From assembly GCF_001598815.1 (NCBI RefSeq), contig NZ_BCZQ01000014.1:62001-126000 (forward strand): a stretch of DNA of 64,000 bases, read 5' to 3'. Every line of letters begins with the position of its first letter. Position 1 is the first letter of the stretch. Position numbers and translations under genes: made by a program. This DNA comes from Sphingopyxis terrae subsp. terrae NBRC 15098 (GTDB lineage Bacteria > Pseudomonadota > Alphaproteobacteria > Sphingomonadales > Sphingomonadaceae). The notes below the pieces were generated by a model. It ran no database searches. It was given only the letters and a program-made list of their open reading frames with translations, and was not told the origin of the DNA. Of this stretch, positions 17,851-26,240 are shown one piece after another.

Positions 17851-19167
17851 CGCCTCGTCTGCCTCGATCCGCCGCCCCGCCAGCCAGAACAGCAACGATC
17901 CGGCCGCGAGCGGCAGCGCGACGAGCGCCATCGCGGCGCGCAAGCCCTGCTCGCTGCCGAGCGATGGCGCGAGCAGGTCGCTCGCGATGCCGACGAACAG
18001 CGGCCCCAAGGCGAGGCCGATCGCATTGGTCACGAACAGTTGCACCGCCGCCGCCATCGCGCGCACCCGTGCCGGGACGAGCGTCTGCACCGAGGCGAAG
18101 ACCGAACCGTAGTTGAGTGCGTGGACGAAGATCGCGCAGGCGAGGAAGGCGAAGGACAGCGTGACCGTCGGCGCGAGCGCAGCGCCCGCGAACAGCGGTG
18201 CCGCGATCACGAGCGAGGTCGATGGGACCAGCGTATAGCCCTTGATCCCGCGCCGCGCCGCGCGGTCCGCGAGTTGGCCGCCGACGAAGGTGCCGACCAT
18301 GCCGACGAGCCCGACGATCAGGCCGAGGCTGAGGCCGAGGAAGACCGTTGGCGGCACGCCCCAACTCGATGCCATTGCGCCGATCCCCTCGACATGGGTG
18401 CGCATGTAGAGCGAGCCGAAGAAGGAGGCTTGCCCATAATAGCCGAACGCCCCCATCGCGGTTCCGAAGGATATCAACCAAAAACTCGGCAGGCGGCGCA
18501 GCGTCGCCAGTACCTGCCCCAGCGGCATATGTGGAACTGTGGCCTGTGTCGCAATGGCCCGCGTGCGCGGTTCGTCGAGCGCGAACCAGACGATCGAGGC
18601 GAGCAGGATGCCGGGAATGCCGGCGATCAGGAAAGCGGCGCGCCAGCCCAGCGTTGCAAGCAATATGCCGCCGAGGACGAGGCCTGCGAGCGAACCCACC
18701 GGCACCCCGAGCGAGTAGAGCGCGAGCGCGCGGCCGCGTTGTTCGCGCGTGACATAATCGGTGATCAGGCTGTGCGCAGCGGGGGTGCAGCCGGCCTCGC
18801 CGACACCGACGCCAATGCGGGCCAGCAGCAGTTCGGTGAAGTTGCGCGCGAGCCCGCACAGGGCGGTGAAGCCGCTCCACACGAACAGCGCAATCGCGAT
18901 CATCCCGACGCGGTTGCCGCGGTCGGCGACCCGCGCGAGCGGGATGCCGAGCAGCGTATAGAAGAGCGCGAAGGCGAGGCCGCTGATCATCCCGATCTGC
19001 CAGTCGGCAAGGTGCAGGTCGGCCTTCATCGGCTCGACGAGGATCGTCACGATCTGCCGGTCGAGCATGTTGAAGGCGTAGACGATCATCAGCAGGAAGA
19101 GCGCGCCATAGGGCATGCGCGCCGTCGCTGGTTCGGCGCTCGATTGGGTCGCGGTTTCGATGGTCAT
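17836..19167 (-). CDS. MFS transporter
   Basis: This 443-residue protein has about 12 membrane segments and an MFS signature (DRQIVTILVEPMKADLHL at the first loop, then GIPLARVADRGNR as the loop 2-3 motif, ARIGVGVGEAG, and EQRGRALALYSLGVPVG). It resembles the spinster/AAHS-like proteins common in sphingomonads, often next to aromatic or steroid catabolic genes. The substrate is unknown and could be an acid or its analogue used by this cluster. I place the start at 19165-19167, with GGAGAGG upstream. Confidence 0.9.
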   Translation of the reverse strand: MTIETATQSSAEPATARMPYGALFLLMIVYAFNMLDRQIVTILVEPMKADLHLADWQIGMISGLAFALFYTLLGIPLARVADRGNRVGMIAIALFVWSGFTALCGLARNFTELLLARIGVGVGEAGCTPAAHSLITDYVTREQRGRALALYSLGVPVGSLAGLVLGGILLATLGWRAAFLIAGIPGILLASIVWFALDEPRTRAIATQATVPHMPLGQVLATLRRLPSFWLISFGTAMGAFGYYGQASFFGSLYMRTHVEGIGAMASSWGVPPTVFLGLSLGLIVGLVGMVGTFVGGQLADRAARRGIKGYTLVPSTSLVIAAPLFAGAALAPTVTLSFAFLACAIFVHALNYGSVFASVQTLVPARVRAMAAAVQLFVTNAIGLALGPLFVGIASDLLAPSLGSEQGLRAAMALVALPLAAGSLLFWLAGRRIEADEAKQGA

Positions 19168-19353
19168 AGGCCTCTCCATGGCGGGCGTCGGGCCCGTCGT
19201 TCATCGCCGCACATTAGGGACTGGGCGCGAACAGGCGGGGCGGGAGGTGGCGCGATGCGCCATTATCCCCATGCTGATTTGTCACGCCCGTCCCGGGCCG
19301 CCCTCGCGCATGGTTTGCCGGAAAGGCACAGGGTTGGATCGAGGAGGCGCTTC

Positions 19354-20238
19354 ATGGCGTTTGCGAAGAACGGTTCGGTCTGCATCCACTACGAGCGTAT
19401 GGCCGCGGGCGACGGGCCGCCCGTCATCCTGCTTGCGGGTGCGGGGCGGCCCTCGACCGATTTCGATTATGGCTTTTGCGCGCCGATCGTCGCGGAGGGT
19501 TTCGTGCCGATCCGCATCGACAGCCGCGATACGGGGCGTTCGACGGCGCTGATCGATACGCATCCCGACCTGCATGCGATCAAGGCGGCTGCGCTGGGGC
19601 GGGGCAATACCCCGCCGCCCTATGGAATCGCGGATATGGCGGCAGACGTGCTGGCGGTGCTGGACGCCGAGGGCATCGCGGCGGCGCATTTCGTCGGTCG
19701 GTCGATCGGCGGACTGGTGGCGCAGCAGATTGCTATCCGGAATCCGGGCTGCGTTCTCGGTCTGGCGCTCGTCATGGCGATGAGCCGGTCGATGGCCGAT
19801 GCGGTGCCCGATGCTGCGCTCGACCGGTTGATGGCCGAAGATATTCCCGATGAGGACGCCTATGTCGTGCGCCAACTTGGCGTGGCGCAGGTGAATGGGG
19901 TGGCGGGGGATTTCGACGCCGGACGTGTCGCGGAGGAGGCTCGTACGGCCTGGCGTCATGGAATCCACCGCGGCGGCACGGCACGGCATTTCGCGGCAAG
20001 CCTTGCCGTGCCCGATCTTCGCCCGTCGCTCGGCGCGGTGCGCGTGCCGACGCTGATCCTTCATGGTCGCCAAGACAAGGTGATCCCGCTGGAACGCGCG
20101 ATCGAGACGGCGGAAACGATTCCGGGCGCTCTGATCGAAGTCGACGAGACGATGGGGCACGACGGCCCGCCGCGGCTTCGGCGGCTCTGGGGTGAGCGGA
20201 TTGCACGGCATTTCGCTGCTGTTCGGACATCGATCTGA
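19354..20238 (+). CDS. Alpha/beta hydrolase, possible esterase or lactonase
   Basis: This 294-residue protein is an alpha/beta hydrolase with the nucleophile elbow GRSIGG (Ser), the acid in HGRQDKVIP and a C-terminal GHDGP His. The N-terminal oxyanion segment is LLAGAGRPSTDFDY. The frame is open far upstream, but the start at 19354 has GAGGAGG at 6 bp, so the longer reading is spurious. In a cluster with a Baeyer-Villiger enzyme, the most useful role would be opening a lactone or ester, but this is inference. It lies between the MFS gene (divergent) and an IclR regulator. Confidence 0.85.
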   Translation: MAFAKNGSVCIHYERMAAGDGPPVILLAGAGRPSTDFDYGFCAPIVAEGFVPIRIDSRDTGRSTALIDTHPDLHAIKAAALGRGNTPPPYGIADMAADVLAVLDAEGIAAAHFVGRSIGGLVAQQIAIRNPGCVLGLALVMAMSRSMADAVPDAALDRLMAEDIPDEDAYVVRQLGVAQVNGVAGDFDAGRVAEEARTAWRHGIHRGGTARHFAASLAVPDLRPSLGAVRVPTLILHGRQDKVIPLERAIETAETIPGALIEVDETMGHDGPPRLRRLWGERIARHFAAVRTSI

Positions 20239-20251
20239 GGCTCGCCCGGAA

Positions 20252-20265
20252 ATCACATATGTGAT
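20252..20265. promoter_or_regulatory. Perfect 14-bp palindrome, candidate IclR operator
   Basis: ATCACATATGTGAT is a perfect palindrome at 20252-20265, in the gap between the hydrolase and the IclR gene. IclR-family proteins usually bind such inverted repeats in promoter regions. It lies about 134 bp upstream of the IclR start. Confidence 0.5.
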
Positions 20266-20398
20266 ATAATTCGCGAAACCCGCGGTTTTGGCCGCTTGGC
20301 GGCCTTTGAAGTTATCATATCTTCATCAGAGACCGTCTGAGGACGGCGATCGAACCGACGGCTCAGGCGTGTTTGCCCGCTGGTGTTGGGATGGAGAG

Positions 20399-21202
20399 AT
20401 GAAGAGAAAGCCCGTCAAATCGGCCTCACGCACCTTCGAGGTGCTCGAACTGTTCCGCGACCGCCGCGCGCCGCTGCGCCTCAACGAAATCTACTCGGCG
20501 CTCGGCTATCCGCAGTCGAGTACGACGAACCTGCTCAAGAGCATGGTGATCGAGGGCTACCTCAATTACAATCGCAACACACGCACCTATTTGCCCACGC
20601 TTCAGGTCGCCTCGCTCGGCAGCTGGCTCTATGGCCATGTCGCCTTCGGCAGCGGCTACAGCTGGCTCATCGACGAGCTTTATCGCAAGACCGACGAGAC
20701 GATCGTTCTCGTCACGCAAAACGACCTGTTCATCCAATATGTGATGATGCGGGTGCCCGATCATCCGCATAAGCGCCCGCCCAATCCGGGCGAGATGCGG
20801 CTGATGCTCGACGCGACATCAGGCATGGCGTTGATGAGCCGGATGCGCGACCGCGAGATCGACAAGATCTACCGCTATTCCAACTATTACGAACTTAACC
20901 CCGACCGGCGGATCACGCTGGAGGATGTGATGAGCCGGATCCGCTGGATACGTCACACCGGCTATGTCTATTGGCCCGAGCATCCGGTACCCGGGATCGC
21001 CTCCATCGCGATGCCGCTCGGCGAGAGTATCCACGGCATTCCGCTTGTCATCGGGATTGGCGGCACGACCGCGCGCCTGTCGCCGCGCCGCGCCGAATTT
21101 GTCGAAATCATGCGCGACACGATTGCGGAATTTCGCGGCCGCTTCCCGCAGGATCAGCACGTGCCGGGTGACGAGGACGATCTGGAAATCGCCGCCGAAT
21201 AA
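20399..21202 (+). CDS. IclR-family transcriptional regulator
   Basis: This 267-residue protein has an N-terminal winged helix (about residues 8-60: SASRTFEVLELFRDR, LNEIYSALGYPQSSTTNLLKSM) and a C-terminal IclR effector domain (about 80-250, with GIASIAMPLGESIHGIPLVIG). IclR proteins act as activators or repressors that sense a pathway intermediate. The start MKRKPVKSAS at 20399 fits the family; upstream in-frame residues do not. An SMP-30 lactonase gene lies 94 bp downstream in the same direction, and a palindrome precedes this gene. Confidence 0.88.
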   Translation: MKRKPVKSASRTFEVLELFRDRRAPLRLNEIYSALGYPQSSTTNLLKSMVIEGYLNYNRNTRTYLPTLQVASLGSWLYGHVAFGSGYSWLIDELYRKTDETIVLVTQNDLFIQYVMMRVPDHPHKRPPNPGEMRLMLDATSGMALMSRMRDREIDKIYRYSNYYELNPDRRITLEDVMSRIRWIRHTGYVYWPEHPVPGIASIAMPLGESIHGIPLVIGIGGTTARLSPRRAEFVEIMRDTIAEFRGRFPQDQHVPGDEDDLEIAAE

Positions 21203-21296
21203 GCATTTCATTTGGAATAATGGGGCGGCCCTGCGCGGTGGGCCGCGCGTGCGGACGCGCGGACGCCTATCCTCGGTCGAAAGAGGAGAGTGTTTC

Positions 21297-22166
21297 ATGC
21301 CCATCGAAGTCGATCTGCTGGATGCCGGCGTTGCGGGCCTTGGCGAAAGCCCGCTGTGGGATCATCGCAGCGCGCGGCTCTGGTGGGTGGATTCGAGTGC
21401 GGGCCGCCTGTACGCGAGCGGTGCCGAGGGTCAGGATCAGGTGAGCTGGGATCTGGGCCGGCCGATCGGCAGCATCGGCCTGGCGACGGGTGGCCTCATC
21501 ATCGCGCTCGCCGACGGATTTTATCGGTTCGATGCCTCGACAGGCTCCATCACCCTGATTGTGCGGCCCGGCATGGCACCTGAAACGCGGCTAAACGATG
21601 GGAAGGCCGATCGCGCCGGACGCTTTCTCGCGGCGTCGATGCGAACCGGCGATGCGGTGGGGGCCGGGGCGCTGTTTCGGCTCGATGCTGACGGCGCGAT
21701 CGAGCAGATTGAAAGCGGGATCGGTATTGGCAACGCGATCTGTTTCTCGCCTGCCGGCGATGCCCTCTATTTCGCCGACAGCCTCGACGGGAAGCTGCGT
21801 CGTTACGACTATGACCAAGCCACCGGCAAGATTGGCAAGCGCCGCGACCTCGCCGATTGCCAAGCCTATGGGGGATCGGGCGCCGACGGCGCGACCGTCG
21901 ATGCCGAGGGGCGGATATGGGTGGCTTTGGTGTTGGCGCAGGCGGTCGGCTGCTACGCGCCCGACGGCACGCTGCTACGATCGATTCCGGTGCCGCTGCC
22001 TTACCCGTCCTGCCCGGCATTCGGCGGGCCAAATCTCGATACGCTATATCTGACGAGCATCGCCAATTCGGGGCACCGGTTGATCGCCGATCATCCCGAC
22101 GCCGGACGGATTACCGCGATCCGGGGACTTGGCGCCCCCGGAATCGCGGAAGGCATCTATCTTTAA
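21297..22166 (+). CDS. SMP-30/gluconolactonase/LRE family lactonase
   Basis: This 289-residue protein is a six-bladed SMP-30-type propeller. Metal-binding residues of the family are visible: Glu in GLGESPLWD (about residues 14-20), Asn and Asp in RLNDGKADRAGRF, and Asp in GSGADGATVDAEGRIWVA. The family hydrolyses lactones in sugar and other pathways, with a bound divalent cation. Here it could open the lactone made by the Baeyer-Villiger enzyme, alternatively to the hydrolase at 19354. The start at 21297 has a GAGAGTG purine run upstream. It is convergent with the SDR gene, with a 4-bp gap. Confidence 0.88.
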   Translation: MPIEVDLLDAGVAGLGESPLWDHRSARLWWVDSSAGRLYASGAEGQDQVSWDLGRPIGSIGLATGGLIIALADGFYRFDASTGSITLIVRPGMAPETRLNDGKADRAGRFLAASMRTGDAVGAGALFRLDADGAIEQIESGIGIGNAICFSPAGDALYFADSLDGKLRRYDYDQATGKIGKRRDLADCQAYGGSGADGATVDAEGRIWVALVLAQAVGCYAPDGTLLRSIPVPLPYPSCPAFGGPNLDTLYLTSIANSGHRLIADHPDAGRITAIRGLGAPGIAEGIYL

Positions 22167-22170
22167 AGGA

Positions 22171-22947
22171 TCAGCGAAGCGCTATCGAAATGCCGCCGTC
22201 GACCAGCAGTGACTGACCGGTGACGAAGCCCGAACGGACGCTGTCGGCGAAGAACAGGACCGCCTCGGCGATATCCGACGTTTCTCCGAGCCGGCCGAGC
22301 GGAGTGCTCGCGACGCGTGCTTCGAAAGTCGCATCGTCGAGCATGGCGCGGACGCCCTCGGTCGCGACCGTCGATGGTGCGACGGCGTTGACGCGAATGG
22401 CCGATGGCGCGAGTTCGATCGCCGATGAGCGCGTCATGCCCTCGACCGCTGCCTTGACCCCGCAATAGGCCATCGCGTTGGGGAGGCCCAGGTGCGCGGA
22501 CACCGAAGCGATGTTGATGATCGACCCGCTGCCGCGCGCGCGCATATGTTTCGCCGCGGCCTGCGTGCCCCAGATGATGCCTGCGATGCCGACGCCGAGC
22601 ATTTTGTCGAGGCTTTCGGCGTCGATGCCCTCGATCGGCGAGTATTTGGTCCACATCGCATTGTTGACGACGATGTCGATGCCGCCGAGTTCGGCCGCGG
22701 CAATATCGAACGCTTCATGCAGCGCGGGGCCGTCGGACACGTCGCAGCCGAGCACGATCGCCTTGCCGCCGTTGGCCGCGATCTGCTGGACAAGGTCTTC
22801 GGCCCAATGCGCCTTGCGGTCGAGCAATGCGACCGACGCACCGTTGGCGATGAGCTTGAGCGCGATGTCGCGGCCGAGGCCGCGCGACGCGCCGGTGACG
22901 AGCGCGACGCGCCCTGCGAGTGATTTTGTCATTTTGAGAGAGCCCAT
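22171..22947 (-). CDS. Short-chain dehydrogenase/reductase
   Basis: This 258-residue classical SDR has the cofactor motif TGASRGLG (residues 18-25), NNAMW, the catalytic Ser in IASVSAHLG and Tyr-x-x-x-Lys as YCGVK, and a C-terminal DGGIS. It would oxidise an alcohol or reduce a ketone with NAD(P)(H); the acidic D43-like position of NAD specificity was not tested. The start may be 22945-22947 or 22930-22932. The first ATG lies inside the T-run of the terminator of the upstream TonB receptor, so expression by readthrough is likely. Confidence 0.9.
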   Translation of the reverse strand: MGSLKMTKSLAGRVALVTGASRGLGRDIALKLIANGASVALLDRKAHWAEDLVQQIAANGGKAIVLGCDVSDGPALHEAFDIAAAELGGIDIVVNNAMWTKYSPIEGIDAESLDKMLGVGIAGIIWGTQAAAKHMRARGSGSIINIASVSAHLGLPNAMAYCGVKAAVEGMTRSSAIELAPSAIRVNAVAPSTVATEGVRAMLDDATFEARVASTPLGRLGETSDIAEAVLFFADSVRSGFVTGQSLLVDGGISIALR

Positions 22948-22976
22948 AAAAATGGAGCCCGCTTTCGGCGGGCTCC
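22946..22976 (-). terminator. Rho-independent terminator after TonB receptor
   Basis: On the minus strand GGAGCCCGC and GCGGGCTCC form a 9-bp stem with a 5-nt loop (22954-22976), followed by ATTTTTAT. It follows the TonB receptor stop at 22992 and precedes the SDR start at 22947. Confidence 0.85.
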
Positions 22977-22991
22977 AGTGGGAGAGAGAGG

Positions 22992-25169
22992 TTAGAATTT
23001 ATATCCGACTTCAACGCCGTAGACGCGGCCCTTGTTGAGGGGCGAGAAGGTTGATCCGGCGAAGAATGGCAGCGGCGCCTCGGTACCGAAGGTCGCCTCG
23101 TTGAGCAGATTATTGCCATAGACTGACACCTTCACCCGGCCGTGCGTGATCGCGAGGCTGGCATCGACCATCGTGGCCGCGCGCAGCAGGCCTGTGTTCT
23201 GGTCATTATAGAAGGCGGCATCGCGGTGGTTCGCGCCGACGCGGGCCTCCGCGTCGAAATCGCCGCCAAGGCTGGTGGCGTAGGTGATCGATCCGCCATA
23301 GCTCCACGGCGACAGGCGCGGCAGCTTCAGCGCATAATCGGCATCGTTGATGACGCCGTCGGCGTTGAGATCGAACAGAATATTTTCATATTTGCCCTTG
23401 GTGTAGCCGAACTGGCCGGCAATCGTCAGGCCGGCGACGGGCTTGACGAGCAGTTCGCCTTCGATCCCCTTGATCGACACGTCGGCCGCGTTGGTGATGA
23501 TCTGGAAATTGCCGAAAGGTGCGAACGGCGCCTGGAATTCGCGCTGGGTGCCGTTGATGCGACTGTAGAAGCCGGCGAGGTTGGCGCGTGCGAAACCGCC
23601 AATGTCCTGCTTGAGGCCGATTTCATAGGCGTCCTGCTTTTCCTGGTCGAACGGACCCGGCGCGACATTGGGATTGAGATTGCGGAAGTTGTAGCCGCCG
23701 CTGCGGAAGCCCTTGGCGAACGAGGCATAGAGCAACGTGTCCTCGGTCGGCTTGAACTGGACGCCGATGCGCGGCGTAAAGCCGTCCCAATTGTCCTTGT
23801 CGGTGAAGTCATAGCTGCACCGCAGAACGTCGAGGTTGCAGCCCCCGACGCCGATCGAGCGAACCTGGACGTCCTTTTCCTCGGCCGAATAGCGTGCGCC
23901 GACGCTGAAAGTCAGCTGTTCAGTGACGCGCCAGTCGACGGTGGCGAAGATGCCGCCGGTGCGCTGCTTCTGGCGTCCGCCCCCGGAAACGGTCAGCGCG
24001 CCGCCCGACAGCAGGCGCTGTTCGGCATAGTTGATGTCCTGATTGAAGTAGAAGAGGCCGGTCGTGACATCGAAGGCCCCGAAGGTGCCCGCGTAGCGCA
24101 GCTCGTTGCTGAACTGCCACTGGTGGATGTTGTTGCGCGAGTGCAGGTTCGTCGCCGGCGAGCCGTCGATATCGGCGCCCGAGTCGTTGGACAGCGCGCG
24201 CACGGCGGCGATGTTGGTGATCTTGCCGTCCCCAAAGGCTGTGTCGATGTTCAGCTCGGCGATGCCCTGATCCCAGTCGGTTTTCACGAAACCGGCATAA
24301 TTCTGGTTCACGCGGAAGCTGTCGCGCGGATAAAGTCCATGATTGGTCACCGCCGGGCCGTCGCCGCGAATCCGGCCATGTTCGTAGCGCAGGACGAGAT
24401 CGAAGCTGTCGTTGGGCTGCAGGCGCAACGCCGAGCGCATGATCAGGGTTTTGCTGCCGCCGATCTTCTTGCCGTCGAAGTCGTTTTTGAACCAGCCATC
24501 GTCGTCGTTGTAATAGACCGCCACCTTGCCGCTCAGCACATCGCCGGCGATCGGACCCGACACCGAGATGCTCGCCCGCTTTTCAAGGCCGGTCGATAGT
24601 CCCGCCTTCGCGTCAAGGCGGAAGCGGTTCGACGGGGTGGTGGTGCGCAACAGCACAGCGCCGCCGGTGACGTTGCGACCAAACAGCAGCCCCTGCGGGC
24701 CGCGGAGGATTTCGACGCCTTCAAGGTCGAAGGTGTCGAACAGAACGCCCGCGCTGACGCCCAGATAGACGCCGTCGACGAACACGCCGACGGTGGGGTC
24801 GATCGAGGGGATCGAGCTGTTGATCCCGAGGCCGCGGATCGAGAAGTTCGCATAGCCGGGCGTCGTGCCAACGCTTTCGAGCGAAGCGTTCGGAACCGCA
24901 TAGCTGACGCTCGAGATAGAGCGCGCGTGGATGCTGTCGAGTTCGTTCGAACCGAAAGCGGTGATCGCGATCGGCACGTCCTGGACGTTCTGGGCCGATC
25001 CGCGCTTGGTCGCGGTCACGACAATGTCGCCAAGGCCGCTGCTGCCGGACTGCGCTTCTTCCTGCGCGCTGTCGTCCCGCGCGGTTTCATCCTGCGCGAA
25101 TGCGGGCGCAGCGATCATCATGGCGGCGAAGCCGACCCCCGTCAAAAGACGCTTGCTGTGTGTGTTCAT
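22992..25169 (-). CDS. TonB-dependent outer-membrane receptor
   Basis: This 725-residue protein has a signal peptide (MNTHSKRLLTGVGFAAMMIA, cleavage near AFAQ), a TonB-box-like start (GLGDIVVTATKRGSAQNVQDVP), a plug with GLGINSSIPSIDPTVGVFVDG, and a beta-barrel ending YGVEVGYKF (terminal Phe). It belongs to the large family that sphingomonads use to import aromatic, terpenoid or steroid substrates across the outer membrane. The start has GGGAG about 7 bp upstream. A crotonase gene is divergent, and a terminator then an SDR gene follow. The ligand cannot be read from sequence. Confidence 0.93.
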   Translation of the reverse strand: MNTHSKRLLTGVGFAAMMIAAPAFAQDETARDDSAQEEAQSGSSGLGDIVVTATKRGSAQNVQDVPIAITAFGSNELDSIHARSISSVSYAVPNASLESVGTTPGYANFSIRGLGINSSIPSIDPTVGVFVDGVYLGVSAGVLFDTFDLEGVEILRGPQGLLFGRNVTGGAVLLRTTTPSNRFRLDAKAGLSTGLEKRASISVSGPIAGDVLSGKVAVYYNDDDGWFKNDFDGKKIGGSKTLIMRSALRLQPNDSFDLVLRYEHGRIRGDGPAVTNHGLYPRDSFRVNQNYAGFVKTDWDQGIAELNIDTAFGDGKITNIAAVRALSNDSGADIDGSPATNLHSRNNIHQWQFSNELRYAGTFGAFDVTTGLFYFNQDINYAEQRLLSGGALTVSGGGRQKQRTGGIFATVDWRVTEQLTFSVGARYSAEEKDVQVRSIGVGGCNLDVLRCSYDFTDKDNWDGFTPRIGVQFKPTEDTLLYASFAKGFRSGGYNFRNLNPNVAPGPFDQEKQDAYEIGLKQDIGGFARANLAGFYSRINGTQREFQAPFAPFGNFQIITNAADVSIKGIEGELLVKPVAGLTIAGQFGYTKGKYENILFDLNADGVINDADYALKLPRLSPWSYGGSITYATSLGGDFDAEARVGANHRDAAFYNDQNTGLLRAATMVDASLAITHGRVKVSVYGNNLLNEATFGTEAPLPFFAGSTFSPLNKGRVYGVEVGYKF

Positions 25170-25461
25170 TGTCCACTCCCTGGTGAATCGCGCTTCCGTT
25201 CTTCCTTTCGGTGGCGGTTCGCCTCGAAGGGGGTGCGCTGGCTTTAAATCATATCGCCGCCCCTTGAAGAGCGGTCGGCCCCCGTTCTTTCTTTGCGGCG
25301 GCAAGGGCAATGTGCGCGGCGGGTTGGGCGCCGATAATCACAAGCGCGATTCCGTGCAGGGGCGATCAATCCAGAATGAGATTTTCGGCATGTCTCGCGG
25401 CTTTCGCACCGCTATCCCGCCGCCGCGATGCAAAGACTCCCGGCAAATGGGAGACAAATCA
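25170..25461. other. Divergent promoter region, TonB receptor / crotonase
   Basis: The 292 bp separate the TonB receptor gene (minus) from the crotonase gene (plus) and must carry both promoters. I found no gene or strong palindrome; an AT-rich patch (TTTAAATCATAT) is at about 25242-25254. Confidence 0.45.
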
Positions 25462-26226
25462 ATGGGTAGCATTCGCACCGAAATCGAAAACCATGTCGCG
25501 CTCGTTACGCTTGATAACGCGCCGGTCAACGCCGCCGCGCTGGACATGCTCCAGGAACTCACCGACGTCTTCGACAGCTTCAACGACCGCGACGATGTCC
25601 GCGTCGCCGTGCTCACCGGAGCAGGCAAATGCTTCAGCGCCGGCGCCGATCTGAAAAATCGGCCTGACCTCTCGATCCCCGGAACGCGCTGGAACCGCAA
25701 CCGCGTCGTCCGTGAAGTTGCCTATTCGATCGCCGATTGCGCCAAGCCCGTCATCGCCGCCGTCAATGGCCCCGCACTTGGCGCCGGCTTCGGCCTTGCC
25801 GCGAGCTGCGACATCATCGTGGCGTCCGAAAACGCCGTCTTCGGCCTGCCCGAAATCGACGTCGGCCTGATGGGCGGCGGCAAGCATACGTCGCGCATCG
25901 TCCCGCACTCGCTGACGCGGCGGATGATGCTCACCGGCTATCGCGCGCCCGCGTCCGAAATGTACCGCCGCGGCATCATCGAGGCCTGCCTGCCAGCCGA
26001 CGAACTTCTGCCCTATTGCCTGGAGATGGCGGCGGTGATCGCGTCGAAGAGCCCGCTCGCGACGCGCTATGCCAAGGACAGCATGCGCACGATCGAAAAT
26101 ATGACGCTGCGCGACGGCTATATCTACGAACAGGGTAACACCGCAAAGCTGTCGACGTCTCATGATGCGCAGGAAGCGGTGGCGGCCTTTGTCGAAAAGC
26201 GCGCTCCCGTGTTCCGCGGCTGCTGA
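25462..26226 (+). CDS. Enoyl-CoA hydratase/isomerase (crotonase) family protein
   Basis: This 254-residue crotonase has the oxyanion-hole segments SAGADLK and GPALGAGFGLAASCD and the segment GLPEIDVGLMGGG. The Glu in PEI corresponds to one of the two catalytic Glu of true hydratases. The second is replaced by Arg (TRRMMLTG where AMEMVLTG is usual), so simple hydration is doubtful and isomerase, hydrolase or lyase activity is possible. The start at 25462 has GGGAG at 8 bp. It is followed 15 bp later by an acyl-CoA ligase gene, so ligase and crotonase are co-transcribed. Confidence 0.85.
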   Translation: MGSIRTEIENHVALVTLDNAPVNAAALDMLQELTDVFDSFNDRDDVRVAVLTGAGKCFSAGADLKNRPDLSIPGTRWNRNRVVREVAYSIADCAKPVIAAVNGPALGAGFGLAASCDIIVASENAVFGLPEIDVGLMGGGKHTSRIVPHSLTRRMMLTGYRAPASEMYRRGIIEACLPADELLPYCLEMAAVIASKSPLATRYAKDSMRTIENMTLRDGYIYEQGNTAKLSTSHDAQEAVAAFVEKRAPVFRGC

Positions 26227-26240
26227 CCGGAGCGGGCGTC

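Noticed and set aside
15926..19204. Open frame of over 1000 codons on the minus strand
   Set aside because: It is antisense to the acyl-CoA dehydrogenase pair and out of frame with the MFS gene, with an Arg-rich, non-natural composition; the known protein families lie in the other frames.
17824..19353. Long N-terminal extension of the hydrolase at 19354
   Set aside because: It is antisense to the MFS gene, has Arg/Gln-rich composition, and a clear ribosome site precedes the ATG at 19354.
23142..24599. 485-codon open frame on the plus strand
   Set aside because: It is antisense of the TonB receptor, which has full family features on the other strand.
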